Below, piece by piece: positions 1-8,616 of a stretch of 64,000 nt of DNA (position 1 is its first letter; the number at the start of each line of letters is the position of its first letter). The stretch is taken from contig NZ_LMHM01000018.1 in assembly GCF_001427785.1 (NCBI RefSeq), positions 385,309 through 449,308 of the forward strand, read 5' to 3'. Below the pieces are notes generated by a model. It was not told where the DNA came from, did no database searches, and was given only the letters and a program-made list of their open reading frames with translations. The stretch comes from Lysobacter sp. Root690. GTDB taxonomy: Bacteria; Pseudomonadota; Gammaproteobacteria; Xanthomonadales; Xanthomonadaceae. The translations under genes were made by a program, and so were the position numbers.

Positions 1-364
1 TGCGCCGGGCCAAAGCTAAAAATCACAGCAAAGCAAACGGCCAGAGAAAAAAGCCAAAGCAAAGAAGCAAGGCCGAGATTCGGCAGCATAAGAACCGATA
101 AGCATATGGGTACGGTTTGATGCCGTGAACATGGTCACATTGAGCAAGAGGGTCGCGAGTCGATAGCAACGCGAGTCGCTAAGCGATTCCTAATCGGAAC
201 GACAAACTCAGATCGACGCGTAAAGGGCGCATCAGCACAGACGAAAAATCGTCACCAGTCCGTCAGCGATCGGCTCAAGCAGGACTCAGGAATCGATCCG
301 ATACGGACATACGCCATCGATGCCGACACACCCAACGCGGAATTCACACGCGAAGCGACAACCG
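1..364. other. Left-edge stretch without a supported gene
   Basis: This stretch is less GC-rich than the rest of the window. It lies downstream of hda, which is transcribed leftward, and its open frames are short and not protein-like. I see no RNA gene, no clear terminator and no repeat here. It may contain the 3' or 5' flank of a gene beyond the window edge. Confidence 0.5.
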
Positions 365-1093
365 TCAGTTATCGAGCTCAAGCGTCTGCCGCAAAAACGG
401 CACCGTGATCCGCCGCTGCGCCGCCAGCGAAGCCCGATCGAGCTTATCGAGCAACGCGGTCAAACCACCGAGATCGCGATCGACCCGCTTCAGCATCCAG
501 TCCAGCGCCGCCTCTTCCAGGGCCAACCCGCGCCGCTGCGCGCGCTGGCGCAGCACCTCGCCGCGACCGGCGTCGTCGAGCGGGGTCAGCACGATGCGCG
601 TGCATTGCGACAAACGCGAACGCAGGTCGGGCAAGACCAGGGACAACTCGTCGGGATTCTCGCGCGCGGCGTAGATGATCGCGATGCCGGCCTGACGCGC
701 GCGGTTGTGGGTGTCGAACAAGGCGACTTCGTCGTCGCGGTCGCCCGCGATCGCTTCGATGCCGTCCAACGCCAGCAGGTCGTTGCCTTCCAGCGCGTGC
801 AGCGCTTCGCGCAAGCGCCCGGCCGCGGCGGCCAGCGGCACATAGGCGGCGCGGCGGCCGGCGGTTTCGGCCGCGGCGCAGGCGCCGAGCAATAGATGAG
901 TCTTGCCGACGCCGGCCGGCCCGGCCAGATACACCCAGTCGGCGCCGGTGGGATCGGCGTAACCGACGGTTTCGTGGGTGTGCGTCGCCAGCGCGCGCAG
1001 CTGCGCGATCGCGCCCGCGGGCGCATCCACATACGTGTCCAGGCTCTGATCCGGCGGATAACGCAGGGACAGCGGCAACTGCGGGACGCTCAC
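365..1093 (-). CDS. hda: DnaA regulatory inactivator Hda
   Basis: Hda is a AAA+ protein related to DnaA. It binds the DNA-loaded beta clamp and stimulates hydrolysis of DnaA-bound ATP, which limits re-initiation of replication. The 242-residue product has a clamp-binding motif QLPLSL at residues 5-10, a Walker A (GPAGVGKT, about 58-65), a Walker B (LLALD, about 106-110) and an arginine-containing LRSRLSQ segment typical of the family. The start is a GTG whose bases overlap the upstream stop (GTGA), so it is translationally coupled to the permease gene. An hda-perM-DUF2066 order next to purM is known from Pseudomonas. The family call is secure; the exact role in this organism is inferred. Confidence 0.93.
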   Translation of the reverse strand: MSVPQLPLSLRYPPDQSLDTYVDAPAGAIAQLRALATHTHETVGYADPTGADWVYLAGPAGVGKTHLLLGACAAAETAGRRAAYVPLAAAAGRLREALHALEGNDLLALDGIEAIAGDRDDEVALFDTHNRARQAGIAIIYAARENPDELSLVLPDLRSRLSQCTRIVLTPLDDAGRGEVLRQRAQRRGLALEEAALDWMLKRVDRDLGGLTALLDKLDRASLAAQRRITVPFLRQTLELDN

Positions 1094-2298
1094 TGCGGTG
1101 CGCGCTCCGTGGACACGTCGGCGGCGGGCGCGGCGCGGCTGTCGTCGCTCGGCGCCGACGCGGCGGCGCGCGGCGACACCGGGTTGGAGGCCGGGTCGAG
1201 CAGGATGGTCGGATGATCGCCGGCGTACAGACGGCTGTGGGTGTAGCGCTCCTGCGCATAGCGCAGCAGCACGTTCGCCACCGCCGCCACCGGCAGCGCC
1301 AGCAGCATGCCGAGGAAACCGAACAAGGTGCCGCCGGCGAGCACGGCGAAGATCACCGCGACCGGATGCAGGCCGATGCGGTCGCCCACCAGCTTCGGGG
1401 TCAGCCAATAGCTTTCGACCACCTGGCCCACGCCGAACACAGCAAGCACGCCGGCCACGTATTTCCAGTCGCCGTACTGCACCAGCGCGGCGATCACGCC
1501 GAGGATGATGCCGCTGGCCGGGCCGAGGTAAGGCACGAAGGTCAGCAGGCCGGCGATGATGCCAATCAAAATACCCAGGTCCAGACCGACCGCCCACAGA
1601 CCGATGCCGTACATCACGCCGAGCGTGATCATCACCAGGAACTGGCCGCGCAGGAACGCGCCGAGCACGTCGCTCGAGGCCTTGGCAAGACGGCTCGCGG
1701 TGGCCAGGTGATCGCGCGGGATCAGCGAGGCGACCCGCTCGACCAGCACGTCCCAGTCGCGCAGGAAGAAGAACGTCAGCACCGGCAGCAGCGCGATGTT
1801 GGCGATCATCGCCATCACCGCGAAGCCCGAACGCGACAGATAACCCAGCATCGTGGTCGCCACGCCGCCGGCGCGTTCCCAGTTGCTGCGCACCAGTTCG
1901 ATCAGGTGGTTGAGGTCGAGCCAGGCGCTGATCTCGAAACCGGTGCGCTGCTCCAGCCACGGAATCGCGGTGGCGGTGAACCAGTCGCGGTAACTCGGCA
2001 GCGACACGATCAGGGTGGTGATCTGGCGCTCGATCAGCGGCACCAGGATCAGCAGCACCAGCACCACCAGCAGCGCCATCAGCGCGAACACCAGGATCAC
2101 CGAGGTGTTGCGCGAACGGCCGGTGCGTTCGAGCCGGTCGACCAGCGGGTCGCCGAGCCAGCCGAGCATCGCGGCGATCACGAACGGGGTCAGCACCGGG
2201 GCCAGCACCCACAACAGCCAGCACGCGCCGACGCCAAGCGCCGTCCATTGCAGGCGACGCAGGAACAGCGCGATGTCTTCCAGAGGGGTGCGCTCCAT
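1090..2298 (-). CDS. AI-2E / PerM family inner-membrane permease
   Basis: This is a 402-residue polytopic membrane protein of the AI-2E transporter (PerM/YhhT) superfamily. Several hydrophobic segments are visible: near residues 20-45 (ACWLLWVLAPVLTPFVIAAM), 65-85, 150-180 and 215-345. They include the family's characteristic C-terminal pattern with VPYLGP, YWLTPKLVGD and HP. The last 30 residues are a polar, alanine-rich tail. The ATG follows the DUF2066 stop after two bases and the gene overlaps hda, so the three form one leftward operon. Family members have been linked to efflux of quorum signals or ions, but the substrate cannot be read from sequence. Confidence 0.88.
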   Translation of the reverse strand: MERTPLEDIALFLRRLQWTALGVGACWLLWVLAPVLTPFVIAAMLGWLGDPLVDRLERTGRSRNTSVILVFALMALLVVLVLLILVPLIERQITTLIVSLPSYRDWFTATAIPWLEQRTGFEISAWLDLNHLIELVRSNWERAGGVATTMLGYLSRSGFAVMAMIANIALLPVLTFFFLRDWDVLVERVASLIPRDHLATASRLAKASSDVLGAFLRGQFLVMITLGVMYGIGLWAVGLDLGILIGIIAGLLTFVPYLGPASGIILGVIAALVQYGDWKYVAGVLAVFGVGQVVESYWLTPKLVGDRIGLHPVAVIFAVLAGGTLFGFLGMLLALPVAAVANVLLRYAQERYTHSRLYAGDHPTILLDPASNPVSPRAAASAPSDDSRAAPAADVSTERAPQ

Positions 2299-2300
2299 GA

Positions 2301-3377
2301 TCAATGCAACTGGAACACGGGCGGCTGACCTTCCAGACCGTCCAGCTGCACCAGGGTGTCGCCGGCGTCGGTCATGCGCTTGAGGCCGGGCAGGCCGGAC
2401 AGCAGTTCCAGGTCGTACTCCAGGGAATCGGGGGTGGCGCGGATCGGAGTGATCTTGCGGATCACCGCCAGGCCTTGCAGGTAGCCGGCCAGGCGGATGT
2501 AGTCGTCGGCGCTGCGCACGCCGCTGAACACCACGCGGTAAGTGCCCGGCGGACCGGCCACGCTGCGCTTGGCGTAGCGCTTCATCAATGCATCGGCCGC
2601 GCCGTCGGCGCCGCCGCTCATGACCTTGCGCGCGTCGGGGTCGCTGTTGGACCAGCTGGCCAGCACCTTGCCGCCGTCGACAAAGCTCCAGTCGCCTTTC
2701 CAGCCGCCGCTCTTGACCCGGTAGATCTTGCCGATCAGCTGCATCGGCGGGCTGTAGCGCGCCGAGACGCGCGCGACCGCGGCCGCGTCGCCGCGCCAGA
2801 TCGCGCCGACGCTGGCCTGTTCGGCCGCGTTGCCGGTCGGCAGGCCGAGCTTGTAACCACGTTCGATCGCGCGATTGAGCGCGGCGCGCGCGGCGTTGGC
2901 CTGGGCCAGACCGACCAGGCGCGGACCGCTGCCGTCGTCGATCGCCATCCACAGCACCGGCTTGGGCCGCGGCTGCGGCCAGATCGGCAGGCCGAGGGTC
3001 GAGGCCAGGCCTTCGACCTTGGCCTGATCGAAATTGACGATCAAGGTGGTCTGGAAGGTCGGCGCGCCGGTGGACTGGGACACGCCCTCGTCCTGGCGGT
3101 AGTCGTAACCGGTGACGTAATCCTTGGCCCGGCGCAGTTCCTGGCCGACACCCGGCCGGCCGGCCGCACCGCGGTCGCCGGACAGCTTGCCCAGCACCTG
3201 GGCCAGCGCGCGCGCCATGGCGCCGTTGCGCTCGGCCTCGCCCTGCCCGGCCACCGGCACTTCGGCCGAGTAGGCGCCGTCGGCCTGGGCACGATCGCCC
3301 TCGACCCGCTGGGCGGCCGCGGCGAAACTCGCCAGCAGCAACGTTGCGACCATCAAAACCCGGATTGCCTTGCCCAT
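2301..3377 (-). CDS. Secreted DUF2066 domain protein
   Basis: The 358-residue product starts with a signal peptide (charged GKAIR, hydrophobic VLMVATLLLASFAAAA, then QRVEG), so it is probably periplasmic. The rest matches the DUF2066 family, which has no assigned biochemical role and is commonly encoded beside hda/perM and purM. I chose the ATG at 3377 because TTAGGG sits six bases upstream. An ATG two codons earlier (3383) touches that ribosome-binding sequence and is less likely. It is the first gene of the leftward operon and diverges from purM. DUF2066 assignment is by recognised sequence and context. Confidence 0.8.
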   Translation of the reverse strand: MGKAIRVLMVATLLLASFAAAAQRVEGDRAQADGAYSAEVPVAGQGEAERNGAMARALAQVLGKLSGDRGAAGRPGVGQELRRAKDYVTGYDYRQDEGVSQSTGAPTFQTTLIVNFDQAKVEGLASTLGLPIWPQPRPKPVLWMAIDDGSGPRLVGLAQANAARAALNRAIERGYKLGLPTGNAAEQASVGAIWRGDAAAVARVSARYSPPMQLIGKIYRVKSGGWKGDWSFVDGGKVLASWSNSDPDARKVMSGGADGAADALMKRYAKRSVAGPPGTYRVVFSGVRSADDYIRLAGYLQGLAVIRKITPIRATPDSLEYDLELLSGLPGLKRMTDAGDTLVQLDGLEGQPPVFQLH

Positions 3378-3889
3378 CGCCATCCCTAACTGTTGTTGAA
3401 AAGCGCGCATCCCGCCCGCGTCCCAGGTCGCGGGTCGGCCACGGCGCGGATCGTCCGCGTGCGTGGCCCACCCGTCACCGGATGCGCGGACCACCGCCAA
3501 TGCGATCGTCCCCGCCCCGCCGCCGCGTCCTGCGTCGGTCCGGCGATCGCGCATGCGCGACGCCGACGGTGCTCAAGGTTCGAAATGGTGCCGCAGTGGC
3601 GTCGGCGCGTCCATTCGCATGCCTGAACGGCCGAATGGGCGGCGTACAAGCGCGGCGATGAGGGCGGGATTGCGCGAAAGTCCGGTCGACCGGGCCGCGC
3701 GTTGCTGGGCTCGTCTCTATTCAAACACGTGCGGAGCAATCGCGAATCTTGTGCCCGTGGGGCCCCTGCCGGGCGGGGTTGGAGCGAGCCGGACGGTTCC
3801 GGCTTCTGAAACGACCGGGCGGGTGTGACGGCCGGGCTGCGGTTGCCTGCTAAAATCTCTCGTTTCCTTCCGCGACCGCCGGGGCCGCC
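3378..3889. other. Divergent intergenic region between the DUF2066 operon and purM
   Basis: About 510 bases separate two divergently transcribed genes. It must carry both promoters. A TAAAAT-like element at about 3850-3855 lies 35 bases before the purM start and is the best -10 candidate. Open frames here are long only because of GC-rich composition and show no protein family features. No repeat of the families found elsewhere is present. Confidence 0.45.
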
Positions 3890-4954
3890 GTGACCGCATC
3901 TTCTTCCGACACCACCCCCAAGCCGCTGACCTACCGCGACGCGGGCGTCGATATCGACGCCGGCAACGAGGTGGTCGAACGCATCAAACCGCTGGTCAAG
4001 CGCAGCTTCCGACCCGAGGTGATGGGCGGCCTGGGCGGCTTCGGCGCCCTGTTCGACCTGTCCGGCAAATACCGCGAGCCGGTGCTTGTCTCGGGCACCG
4101 ACGGCGTCGGCACCAAGCTCAAGCTGGCCCAGCAGCTGGGCCGTCACGACACCATCGGCATCGATCTGGTTGGCATGTGCGTCAACGACGTGCTGGTGCA
4201 GGGCGCTGAGCCGCTGTTCTTCCTCGATTACTTCGCCACCGGCAAGCTCGACGTGGACACCACGGTCGCCGTGGTCGGCGGCATAGCGCGCGGCTGCGAA
4301 CTGGCCGGCTGCGCGCTGATCGGCGGCGAAACCGCCGAGATGCCCGACATGTACCCGCCGGGCGAATACGACTTGGCCGGCTTCACCGTCGGCGCGGTCG
4401 AAAAGTCGCAGATCCTCGACGGCTCGCGCGTGAGCAAGGGCGACGTGCTGATCGGCATAGCCTCCAGCGGCCCGCATTCGAACGGTTACTCGCTGATCCG
4501 CCGGATCTTCGACCGCGCCGGCCGTCCGGGCGACGTCGCCGTCGGCGGCGTGCGCCTGATCGACGCGCTGATGGAGCCGACCGCGCTGTACGTCAAGCCG
4601 ATCCTGGAACTGCTGCGCGCCAACGGCGGCGAACACCGCATCCACGCCATGGCCCACATCACCGGCGGCGGCCTGACCGAGAACATCATCCGGGTGATCC
4701 CGGCCGGGCTCGGCCTCGACATCCGCACCGCGACCTGGCAACTGCCGCCGGTGTTCGACTGGCTGCAGCGCGAAGGCGCGGTGCCGCGCGAGGAAATGTG
4801 GCGCACCTTCAACTGCGGCATCGGCTTCGTGCTGGTGGTGCCCGAGGACGCGGTCGCCGCGACCCAGGCCGATCTGGCCCGCCTGGGCCTGTCGCATTGG
4901 CGCATCGGTGAAGTCGTCGCGCACGGCGAAGGCGAGCGCGTCCACATCGGATGA
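3890..4954 (+). CDS. purM: Phosphoribosylformylglycinamidine cyclo-ligase
   Basis: PurM catalyses the ATP-dependent closure of the imidazole ring that gives aminoimidazole ribonucleotide, the fifth step of purine synthesis, in the cytoplasm. The 354-residue length is normal. Diagnostic segments are visible: SGTDGVGTK at residues 68-76, the [11 protein letters not shown] loop near 145 and ITGGGLTEN in the C-terminal half. Translation begins at a GTG. In many gammaproteobacteria purN follows directly; here the next gene is a DUF2238 protein overlapping by four bases, and purN lies 18.4 kb away. Confidence 0.96.
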   Translation: MTASSSDTTPKPLTYRDAGVDIDAGNEVVERIKPLVKRSFRPEVMGGLGGFGALFDLSGKYREPVLVSGTDGVGTKLKLAQQLGRHDTIGIDLVGMCVNDVLVQGAEPLFFLDYFATGKLDVDTTVAVVGGIARGCELAGCALIGGETAEMPDMYPPGEYDLAGFTVGAVEKSQILDGSRVSKGDVLIGIASSGPHSNGYSLIRRIFDRAGRPGDVAVGGVRLIDALMEPTALYVKPILELLRANGGEHRIHAMAHITGGGLTENIIRVIPAGLGLDIRTATWQLPPVFDWLQREGAVPREEMWRTFNCGIGFVLVVPEDAVAATQADLARLGLSHWRIGEVVAHGEGERVHIG

Positions 4955-5577
4955 CCACCGCCACGCAGGGACGCATGAGTCCGACCAAGAAGGTCGCCCT
5001 GGGCATCGTGCTGGCGGTATTCGCCGCCAGCTGGATCGCGCCCAAGAGCCCGTTCGAGCAGGCCATGCACAGCGTGCTGACCGTGATCGGCCTGCTGTGG
5101 CTGTGGCGGCACGACCGCCGCTGGCCGCTGCGCGACGGCCATTTCGTCGCGATCTGCGTGTTCATGACCGCGCACTGCATCGCCGCGCGCTGGCTGTATT
5201 CGTACGTGCCTTACGATCAGTGGATTCAGTGGCTGACCGGCGGCTGGTCGCTGGACAAGGCGTTCGGTTTCGAACGCAATCACTTCGACCGGCTGATCCA
5301 TTTCCTCTATGGCGTGTGTTTCGCGCCGGCGGTGCGCGAGTACTTCCGGCAACGCTGGCCGGCGCTGTCGGCGCGTCAGGCCTTCGTGCTCGCGGTCGCC
5401 GCGATCATGTGCACCAGCCTGATCTACGAATGGATCGAATGGGCCATCGCGCTGACCATGTCGCCGGAGGACGCGGAGTCCTACAACGGCCAGCAGGGCG
5501 ATATCTGGGACGCGCACACCGACATGTTCCTGGCCACCCTGGGTTCGCTGGCGGCGTGGCCGCGCGGCCGCCGCTGA
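4951..5577 (+). CDS. DUF2238 (YjdF-like) inner-membrane protein
   Basis: The 208-residue product has about five to six hydrophobic helices. It shows the conserved polar signatures of the DUF2238/YjdF family: [12 protein letters not shown] near the centre, EWIEW, and a C-terminal [14 protein letters not shown] segment rich in acidic and histidine residues inside the membrane region. Function is unknown in the family. The ATG at 4951 overlaps the purM stop (ATGA), suggesting coupled translation; an alternative ATG lies at 4975. It marks the left edge of the block that separates purM from purN. Confidence 0.8.
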   Translation: MTTATQGRMSPTKKVALGIVLAVFAASWIAPKSPFEQAMHSVLTVIGLLWLWRHDRRWPLRDGHFVAICVFMTAHCIAARWLYSYVPYDQWIQWLTGGWSLDKAFGFERNHFDRLIHFLYGVCFAPAVREYFRQRWPALSARQAFVLAVAAIMCTSLIYEWIEWAIALTMSPEDAESYNGQQGDIWDAHTDMFLATLGSLAAWPRGRR

Positions 5578-5705
5578 ACCCGCCGGCCGCGCCGGCCTGA
5601 CTCGACGCACGCCGCGGCTTGGCGCAGCATGGCCGCGAGTAGCGCGGTCCGGCCCCAGCCCCGGCCGCGCGCCCGCAACGCGCCACACAGGAGATCCACC
5701 GCGTC

Positions 5706-6185
5706 ATGGACCACGCCCCTATTCCAGCCGAGCCGCACGCCCTTCCGGCCACGGCATCGGTCGCCGCCGATCCGTCCGCGCAGGACCTCGCCCATCTCGA
5801 CACGATCGGAATTCTCTATTACGTCCTCGCCGGCATCACCGCTGTGTTCGCACTGTTTCCGGTGATCCATCTGATCGTCGGCATCAGCATGCTCACTCTC
5901 CCGGCGCAGCCTGGACAGCCGGCGCACCAGGCCGCGTTCATTGCTTGGTTGTTCATCGGCGTGGCGGTATCGCTGATCGGCTTCGGCATGATCCTGGCGG
6001 TGCTGTTCCTGATGGTCGCGCGCAGGCTGCGGCAACGGCGCGGCTATATGTTCTGCGTGGTCGCCAGCGCCGTGAGTTGCCTGTCGATGCCGTTCGGCAC
6101 GGCGCTGGGCGTGTTCGCCCTGATCGTGCTGACCAAGGCGCCGATCAAGGCTTTGTTCGAATCCGCGCCCGCCGGCGCGAAGTAA
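5706..6185 (+). CDS. Small membrane protein, paralogue 1 of 3
   Basis: This 159-residue protein has a proline/alanine-rich soluble N-terminus and hydrophobic segments at roughly residues 38-68, 80-107 and 114-142. It shares with the genes at 6264 and 6895 the order HL-x-ILYYVxAGxxA, an RRLRQRRG/RLSQRR loop and the C-terminal motif MPFGTALGVFALIVL. I do not recognise a named family with certainty; such small xanthomonad membrane proteins are usually unannotated. The three copies arose by tandem duplication. Confidence 0.75.
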   Translation: MDHAPIPAEPHALPATASVAADPSAQDLAHLDTIGILYYVLAGITAVFALFPVIHLIVGISMLTLPAQPGQPAHQAAFIAWLFIGVAVSLIGFGMILAVLFLMVARRLRQRRGYMFCVVASAVSCLSMPFGTALGVFALIVLTKAPIKALFESAPAGAK

Positions 6186-6263
6186 CGCCCGATTCGCATC
6201 CCGATCGGCGGCGCGAACGCCGCCGACACTTCAACCACCGCATCCAACCCAGGGGATCCTGTG

Positions 6264-6713
6264 ATGTCCGACTACCAGCCCGTTTCGTCGCAACCGTATT
6301 CGCCGCCGCCCGCCGCCAATCCCGACGATGCCTCGCATCTGCAGATTCTGGCGATCTTCTACTACGTGTTCGCCGGACTGAATGCGTTTTCGGTGGTGTT
6401 GATGGCGTTCTACGGCGTGCTGATGGGCGCGGTGTTCAGCGCCGCGCCGGACAGCGGCCCCAATGCCGACATGGATGCCATGCTGCCGATGGTCATCGGC
6501 TTTTTCGTCTTCCTTACCGTGCTTTGCCTGCTGTTCGCGGTGCTGCACTTCATGGTCGGCCAGCGCCTGCGCCAGCGCCGTGGCCACAAGTTCTGCCAGA
6601 TCGTCGCCGCGGTGACCTGCCTGTCGATTCCGTTCGGCACCGCGCTGGGCGTGTTCACCCTGATCGTGCTCAATCGTCCGTCGGTGCGCGCACTGTTCGG
6701 CGAGCGAGCCTGA
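6264..6713 (+). CDS. Small membrane protein, paralogue 2 of 3
   Basis: The 149-residue product parallels its neighbours: an N-terminus rich in Pro, Ser and Gln, the segment HLQILAIFYYVFAGLNA, two further hydrophobic helices, an RLRQRRGHK loop and a C-terminal IPFGTALGVFTLIVLN followed by RPSVRALF. The ATG at 6264 is preferred over the GTG at 6261 because AGGGGAT precedes it at suitable distance. The stop overlaps the start of the small gene at 6713 (TGATG), so this part of the cluster is co-translated. Confidence 0.75.
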   Translation: MSDYQPVSSQPYSPPPAANPDDASHLQILAIFYYVFAGLNAFSVVLMAFYGVLMGAVFSAAPDSGPNADMDAMLPMVIGFFVFLTVLCLLFAVLHFMVGQRLRQRRGHKFCQIVAAVTCLSIPFGTALGVFTLIVLNRPSVRALFGERA

Positions 6714-6895
6714 TGAGCGACGGCGCGCCCGCCGCCATCGCATTGTCCGACGGGCAGTTGCGCGCCTGGGTGGAGCAGGACAACGCGATTCATATCAAGG
6801 CGGTGAGCGGAGCGGGCGATCCGGTCGAGCTGTCGGATCGCGAGGTCGCCGCGCTGATCGATTTCCTGCGGGCGTATCTGCGCGCGGCCGGCTGA
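6713..6895 (+). CDS. Small 60-residue soluble protein between the membrane paralogues
   Basis: This short gene encodes 60 residues with no hydrophobic segment. The product has ALSDGQLRAWVEQDNAI and the amphipathic ELSDREVAALIDFLRAYL near its end. It is supported by TGATG overlaps on both sides, with the stop of the gene ending at 6713 and the start of the gene at 6895. That is strong evidence that it is translated as part of the operon. No family is recognised. A regulatory or accessory role for the membrane paralogues is conjecture. Confidence 0.65.
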   Translation: MSDGAPAAIALSDGQLRAWVEQDNAIHIKAVSGAGDPVELSDREVAALIDFLRAYLRAAG

Positions 6896-7368
6896 TGCCG
6901 CGCATCGACAACGACTCGCCCCTTCCGATGAACGTTCCGATCCCCGCGAGCCACGAACCGATGACGATGGAAGACCCGCGCGACGCGTCGCAACTGCGGA
7001 CGCTGAGCATCCTGTATTACGTTTTCTCCGCCTTCAATCTGCTGCCGCTGCTGATCGGCGCGCTGTATGCGTTCATGGGCATCGGCCTGCTCAACGGCAC
7101 GTTGCCGGCCGATACCGCGACCCAGGACACCGCATCGGGCTGGGTGCTGCTGGGCCTGGCGGTGGCGATGCTGTTCATCGGAATCGTCGGCGGCATCCTG
7201 ACCTTGATGGCCGCGCGACGCCTGAGCCAGCGGCGCAGCCTGACCCTGTGCATCGTCGTCGCCGCGATGTCGTGCATGCAGATTCCATTCGGCACCGCGC
7301 TGGGCGTATTCACCCTGATCGTGTTAAACCGACCGTCGGTGAAAGCGATGTTCGCGGGGCGAACCTGA
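6895..7368 (+). CDS. Small membrane protein, paralogue 3 of 3
   Basis: The 157-residue product is the third paralogue, with a polar N-terminus, the QLRTLSILYYVFSAFN segment, two more hydrophobic helices, RRLSQRRS and a C-terminal IPFGTALGVFTLIVLN followed by RPSVKAMF. The C-terminal motif is almost identical to paralogue 2, so those two are closer to each other than to paralogue 1. Its start overlaps the preceding small gene by one base. Function unknown. Confidence 0.75.
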   Translation: MPRIDNDSPLPMNVPIPASHEPMTMEDPRDASQLRTLSILYYVFSAFNLLPLLIGALYAFMGIGLLNGTLPADTATQDTASGWVLLGLAVAMLFIGIVGGILTLMAARRLSQRRSLTLCIVVAAMSCMQIPFGTALGVFTLIVLNRPSVKAMFAGRT

Positions 7369-7436
7369 GCCCGGGACGATCACCGTTTCACCTTCCGCCG
7401 AGGGCGGAATGCATTATTCATAGAGAGGATTACACG

Positions 7437-7850
7437 ATGAGCGCTTGGGGTTTCACCACATTCGACAACGACGACGCGGCCGACTGGCTGGACGAACTGA
7501 GCGATCACCAGAGCCTGGCGCTGGTGCGCGAAACCATCGCCGCGGTGCTGGAGCTCGAGCCGGATGAGGAAGTGGACGCGCCCCTGGCGTCCGCGGCGCT
7601 GGCCGCGAGCGAACTGATCGCCGCCGCGATCGGCCGGCCCTCGGGCGCGGCGCGCAAGCAGGAAGAGCTGATGATCTGGATCTCGAAAATGCGTCCCTCG
7701 CCCGATGCGGCGCTGATCGCCGATGCGCTCGGCGCGATCGATCGCATCCTCGGCCCGCATTCGGAACTGCGCGAATTGTGGGAGGAAAGCGACGACTACG
7801 CGGCATGGACCGACGATGTGACGCAGCTGCGGGCGCGTTTGGCGTTTTGA
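7437..7850 (+). CDS. DUF4259-type protein
   Basis: The 137-residue product opens with MSAWGFTTFDNDDAADWLDE, which matches the start typical of DUF4259 proteins (GAWG-x-FDND-AADW). It continues as an acidic helical protein with LAASELIAAAIGR and a C-terminal LRELWEESDDYAAW. A good ribosome-binding site (GAGAGG) lies eight bases before the ATG. The family is often found near polymorphic-toxin or defence genes, but no function is established. It is cytoplasmic by composition. Confidence 0.75.
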   Translation: MSAWGFTTFDNDDAADWLDELSDHQSLALVRETIAAVLELEPDEEVDAPLASAALAASELIAAAIGRPSGAARKQEELMIWISKMRPSPDAALIADALGAIDRILGPHSELRELWEESDDYAAWTDDVTQLRARLAF

Positions 7851-8016
7851 TGCGACGGGCATCGTCGATGCCCGATGTCGTCGAGGCCATCACGGAACTA
7901 GAGGTCTTTAGGTGAGTGGGGCTTTCGCCCCCGACACTTTTCGATGGGACGAAGTTGTTTTGCGGCGGGCGCGAAACCGGCCGCACGGCCATCCTGGCCA
8001 GAAAACGGAGCCGTCG

Positions 8017-8448
8017 ATGGACTCAGTGATCCTGTATTTCGGTCAGGCCGATTGCGAACAGATCGAAGACGCGGTCCGAGCCTTCGAATTCAATCGCGAT
8101 GGCTCCAGCGAAACCATCCGCTCGGGTGAACGATATTGCTATTTCGAGCGCTACTCGGAACAAGAACAGCTTGCCGAGTACGAATCCGCCGAACGCGAAG
8201 CGCTGGTGGCCTTGCTCGGCGGCACGCCCCGTAGCGCCTTTTGCCTGTCCGCGCGGCATGGCGAGAATGCGCGCCTGGCGTTGGAAGTCGCGGGCGACTT
8301 GATGCAGCGTTTCCAACCCAGCCTGCTCGATGACGATCACGACGGGCTGTGGCTGGCGCCGGTGGTAAGCGCATGCCTGCAGGCCAGCGCCACGTCCGAT
8401 CTGTATGACTTGCCGCGGTTCGGTGCTATGTCGCGCGGCGAGGGCTGA
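8017..8448 (+). CDS. Unrecognised 143-residue soluble protein
   Basis: I do not recognise this family. The product begins MDSVILYFGQADCEQIEDAV, is acidic, and has no signal peptide or membrane segment. I take the ATG at 8017 because AACGGAG lies seven bases upstream; an upstream in-frame start at 7912 would add an arginine-rich leader that is unlike protein. It follows the DUF4259 gene on the same strand after 166 bases and may be part of the same small accessory unit. Confidence 0.6.
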   Translation: MDSVILYFGQADCEQIEDAVRAFEFNRDGSSETIRSGERYCYFERYSEQEQLAEYESAEREALVALLGGTPRSAFCLSARHGENARLALEVAGDLMQRFQPSLLDDDHDGLWLAPVVSACLQASATSDLYDLPRFGAMSRGEG

Positions 8449-8521
8449 TCCAAGATCGTCCGCCGGCCCGAACCTGGCCGCCCTCGCCCGCTCGCGCCGG
8501 CGTCGGCCCCGGGGCCGACGC

Positions 8522-8532
8522 ACTAGACAGGT
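8522..8532 (+). promoter_or_regulatory. Putative GntR operator, site 1 (ACTAGACAGGT)
   Basis: One of three exact copies of this 11-mer in the window. It lies 84 bases before the start of the phosphonatase-like gene. A TGTAATAA stretch follows at about 8553 and could be a -10 element. The CTAGAC core resembles half of the sites bound by HutC-subfamily GntR regulators; the regulator encoded at 18435 is the natural candidate. Confidence 0.6.
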
Positions 8533-8616
8533 TCACCCACTTGTCCCCGCGCTGTAATAACCGGGTTGCGCACGCCGCCCATGCTGGACGCCTGTTCCCC
8601 AGTGCGTCCCGCCGCG

